Shown here one piece after another: positions 42,083 to 42,520 of a stretch of DNA of 42,520 nucleotides. The position numbers and the translations under genes are program-made. The stretch is from Bacteroidales bacterium (lineage in GTDB: Bacteria > Bacteroidota > Bacteroidia > Bacteroidales > JAADGE01). Position 1 is the stretch's first letter. Each line of letters opens with the position of its first letter. The DNA is taken from contig JAKISF010000029.1 in assembly GCA_021648725.1 (NCBI GenBank), positions 1 through 42,520 of the forward strand, in the 5' to 3' direction. Under the pieces are notes generated by a model. That model was not told where the DNA came from. It ran no database searches and was given only the letters and a program-made list of their open reading frames with translations.

Positions 42083-42520
42083 CAGGGCAAACTCATACTT
42101 TTTTAATTGAAAACACTTTCAAAAATTGTCTTTTTTCTTATTAATTATTTGCATATTAGCCTGTTAACCAAACAGTTAAAAGGTATGAAAAAAGACAATA
42201 AACTAGTGGGCATTTTTGGCAGTACAGACGACCCCGGAAGCCATGTAAACCAACTTCACAAACTAAATGGCACCCTCCTAATTGGCATGGTCTCAGTTGT
42301 TTGCGGGGCTGAAACACAGAAGCAAATGGTAGGGTTTGCGAATTCAAAAGTGGGTTTTTTAAAAGAATTCCTAGAATTACCTAATGGAATTCTGTCAGAA
42401 GACACAATCAACAGATTATTTTCTTCAATTGACAGTTCTCAATTTGAAAGTTGTTTTATAGATTGGGTTAATTCAATATCAAATATATCAAAGGGACAAG
42501 TTATTGCAATTGACGGAAAA
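42083..42520 (+). mobile_element. ISAs1-family insertion sequence, left end and partial
   Basis: CAGGGCAAACTCATAC begins at 42083, about 100 nt before the transposase ATG. Terminal repeats of ISAs1-family elements commonly start with CAGGG, so this is the likely left end. The right end and target duplication are beyond the window, so the boundary is tentative. Confidence 0.45.
42185..42520 (+). CDS. ISAs1-family DDE transposase (N-terminal part)
   Basis: Open to the end of the window: 112 codons from the ATG at 42185. The protein follows the ISAs1/H-repeat pattern closely: a DUF4372-like N-terminus with LHKLNGTLLIGMVSVVCGAE, KVGFLKEFLELPNGILSEDT, then SSIDSSQFESCFIDWV and KGQVIAIDGK, the last containing the first catalytic Asp (D of IAIDGK). 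The remaining DDE residues lie past the edge. It would catalyse cut-and-paste movement of the element. It is transcribed away from ileS. The reading frame is intact as far as visible, so the element may be active. Confidence 0.88.
   Translation, partial: MKKDNKLVGIFGSTDDPGSHVNQLHKLNGTLLIGMVSVVCGAETQKQMVGFANSKVGFLKEFLELPNGILSEDTINRLFSSIDSSQFESCFIDWVNSISNISKGQVIAIDGK

Overview
The window is AT-rich chromosomal DNA from a member of the Bacteroidota, probably an uncultured Bacteroidia-like lineage. This rests on several things: promoter -7 boxes of the TAnnTTTG type (several, one with a perfect 19-nt spacer to a -33 TTTTG); DUF4476, DUF4252 and DUF6340-like proteins; a periplasmic-propeller/Y_Y_Y sensor; an ileS - DksA-like - lspA order; and a SAM-II-type leader on metK. 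I saw no rRNA or tRNA gene, no CRISPR array and no phage genes.

Layout. 1-359 has no gene but holds two interlocked inverted repeats that would fold as an H-type RNA pseudoknot. 360-7846 (+) carries a propeller-PP2C sensor phosphatase, a lipoprotein, a TlpA-like thioredoxin, a MazG-like pyrophosphohydrolase and two secreted proteins built from internal repeats. 7906-10482 is an HpaII-type (CCGG) restriction-modification pair that looks like a single integron gene cassette: the 5' boundary GTTAGGGGC and the 3' attC-like site beginning GCCCCTAAC are exactly complementary. It lies just downstream of metK (10530-11816, -), which has a clear promoter and a SAM-II-like riboswitch. 12093-16936 holds a STAS-like protein, dnaG and a three-gene polysaccharide module (GT4, hexapeptide acetyltransferase, GT2). 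16995-25826 (+) holds a very large outer-membrane-type protein and two tandem, paralogous 7TM-DISM/PP2C phosphatases joined by a TTGA start/stop overlap. 25940-26443 is a Skp/OmpH chaperone gene ending in a bidirectional terminator. 26493-30563 (-) is the operon gltX-tatD-tcdA-OMP-ubiX, in which tcdA carries an apparent -1 frameshift. 30655-31250 is a frameshifted beta-barrel gene. 31247-35074 (-) has ribF, a DUF4476 protein, a GAF-PP2C phosphatase and efp. 35174-37414 holds a DUF4252 lipoprotein (+) and a HAMP-GAF membrane sensor (-). 37580-42011 (-) is lspA - DksA-like - ileS. The window ends inside an ISAs1-family transposase.

The main theme is regulatory. Four SpoIIE-type PP2C phosphatases with three sensor architectures, one STAS-like protein and one output-less HAMP-GAF receptor sit within 42 kb, which suggests a Ser/Thr partner-switching-like network. 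The strongest leads for something undescribed are the pseudoknot at 149-224, the cassette-borne R-M module, and the phosphatase network with the tandem paralogue pair. Functions are inferred from sequence motifs only; no database search was run.
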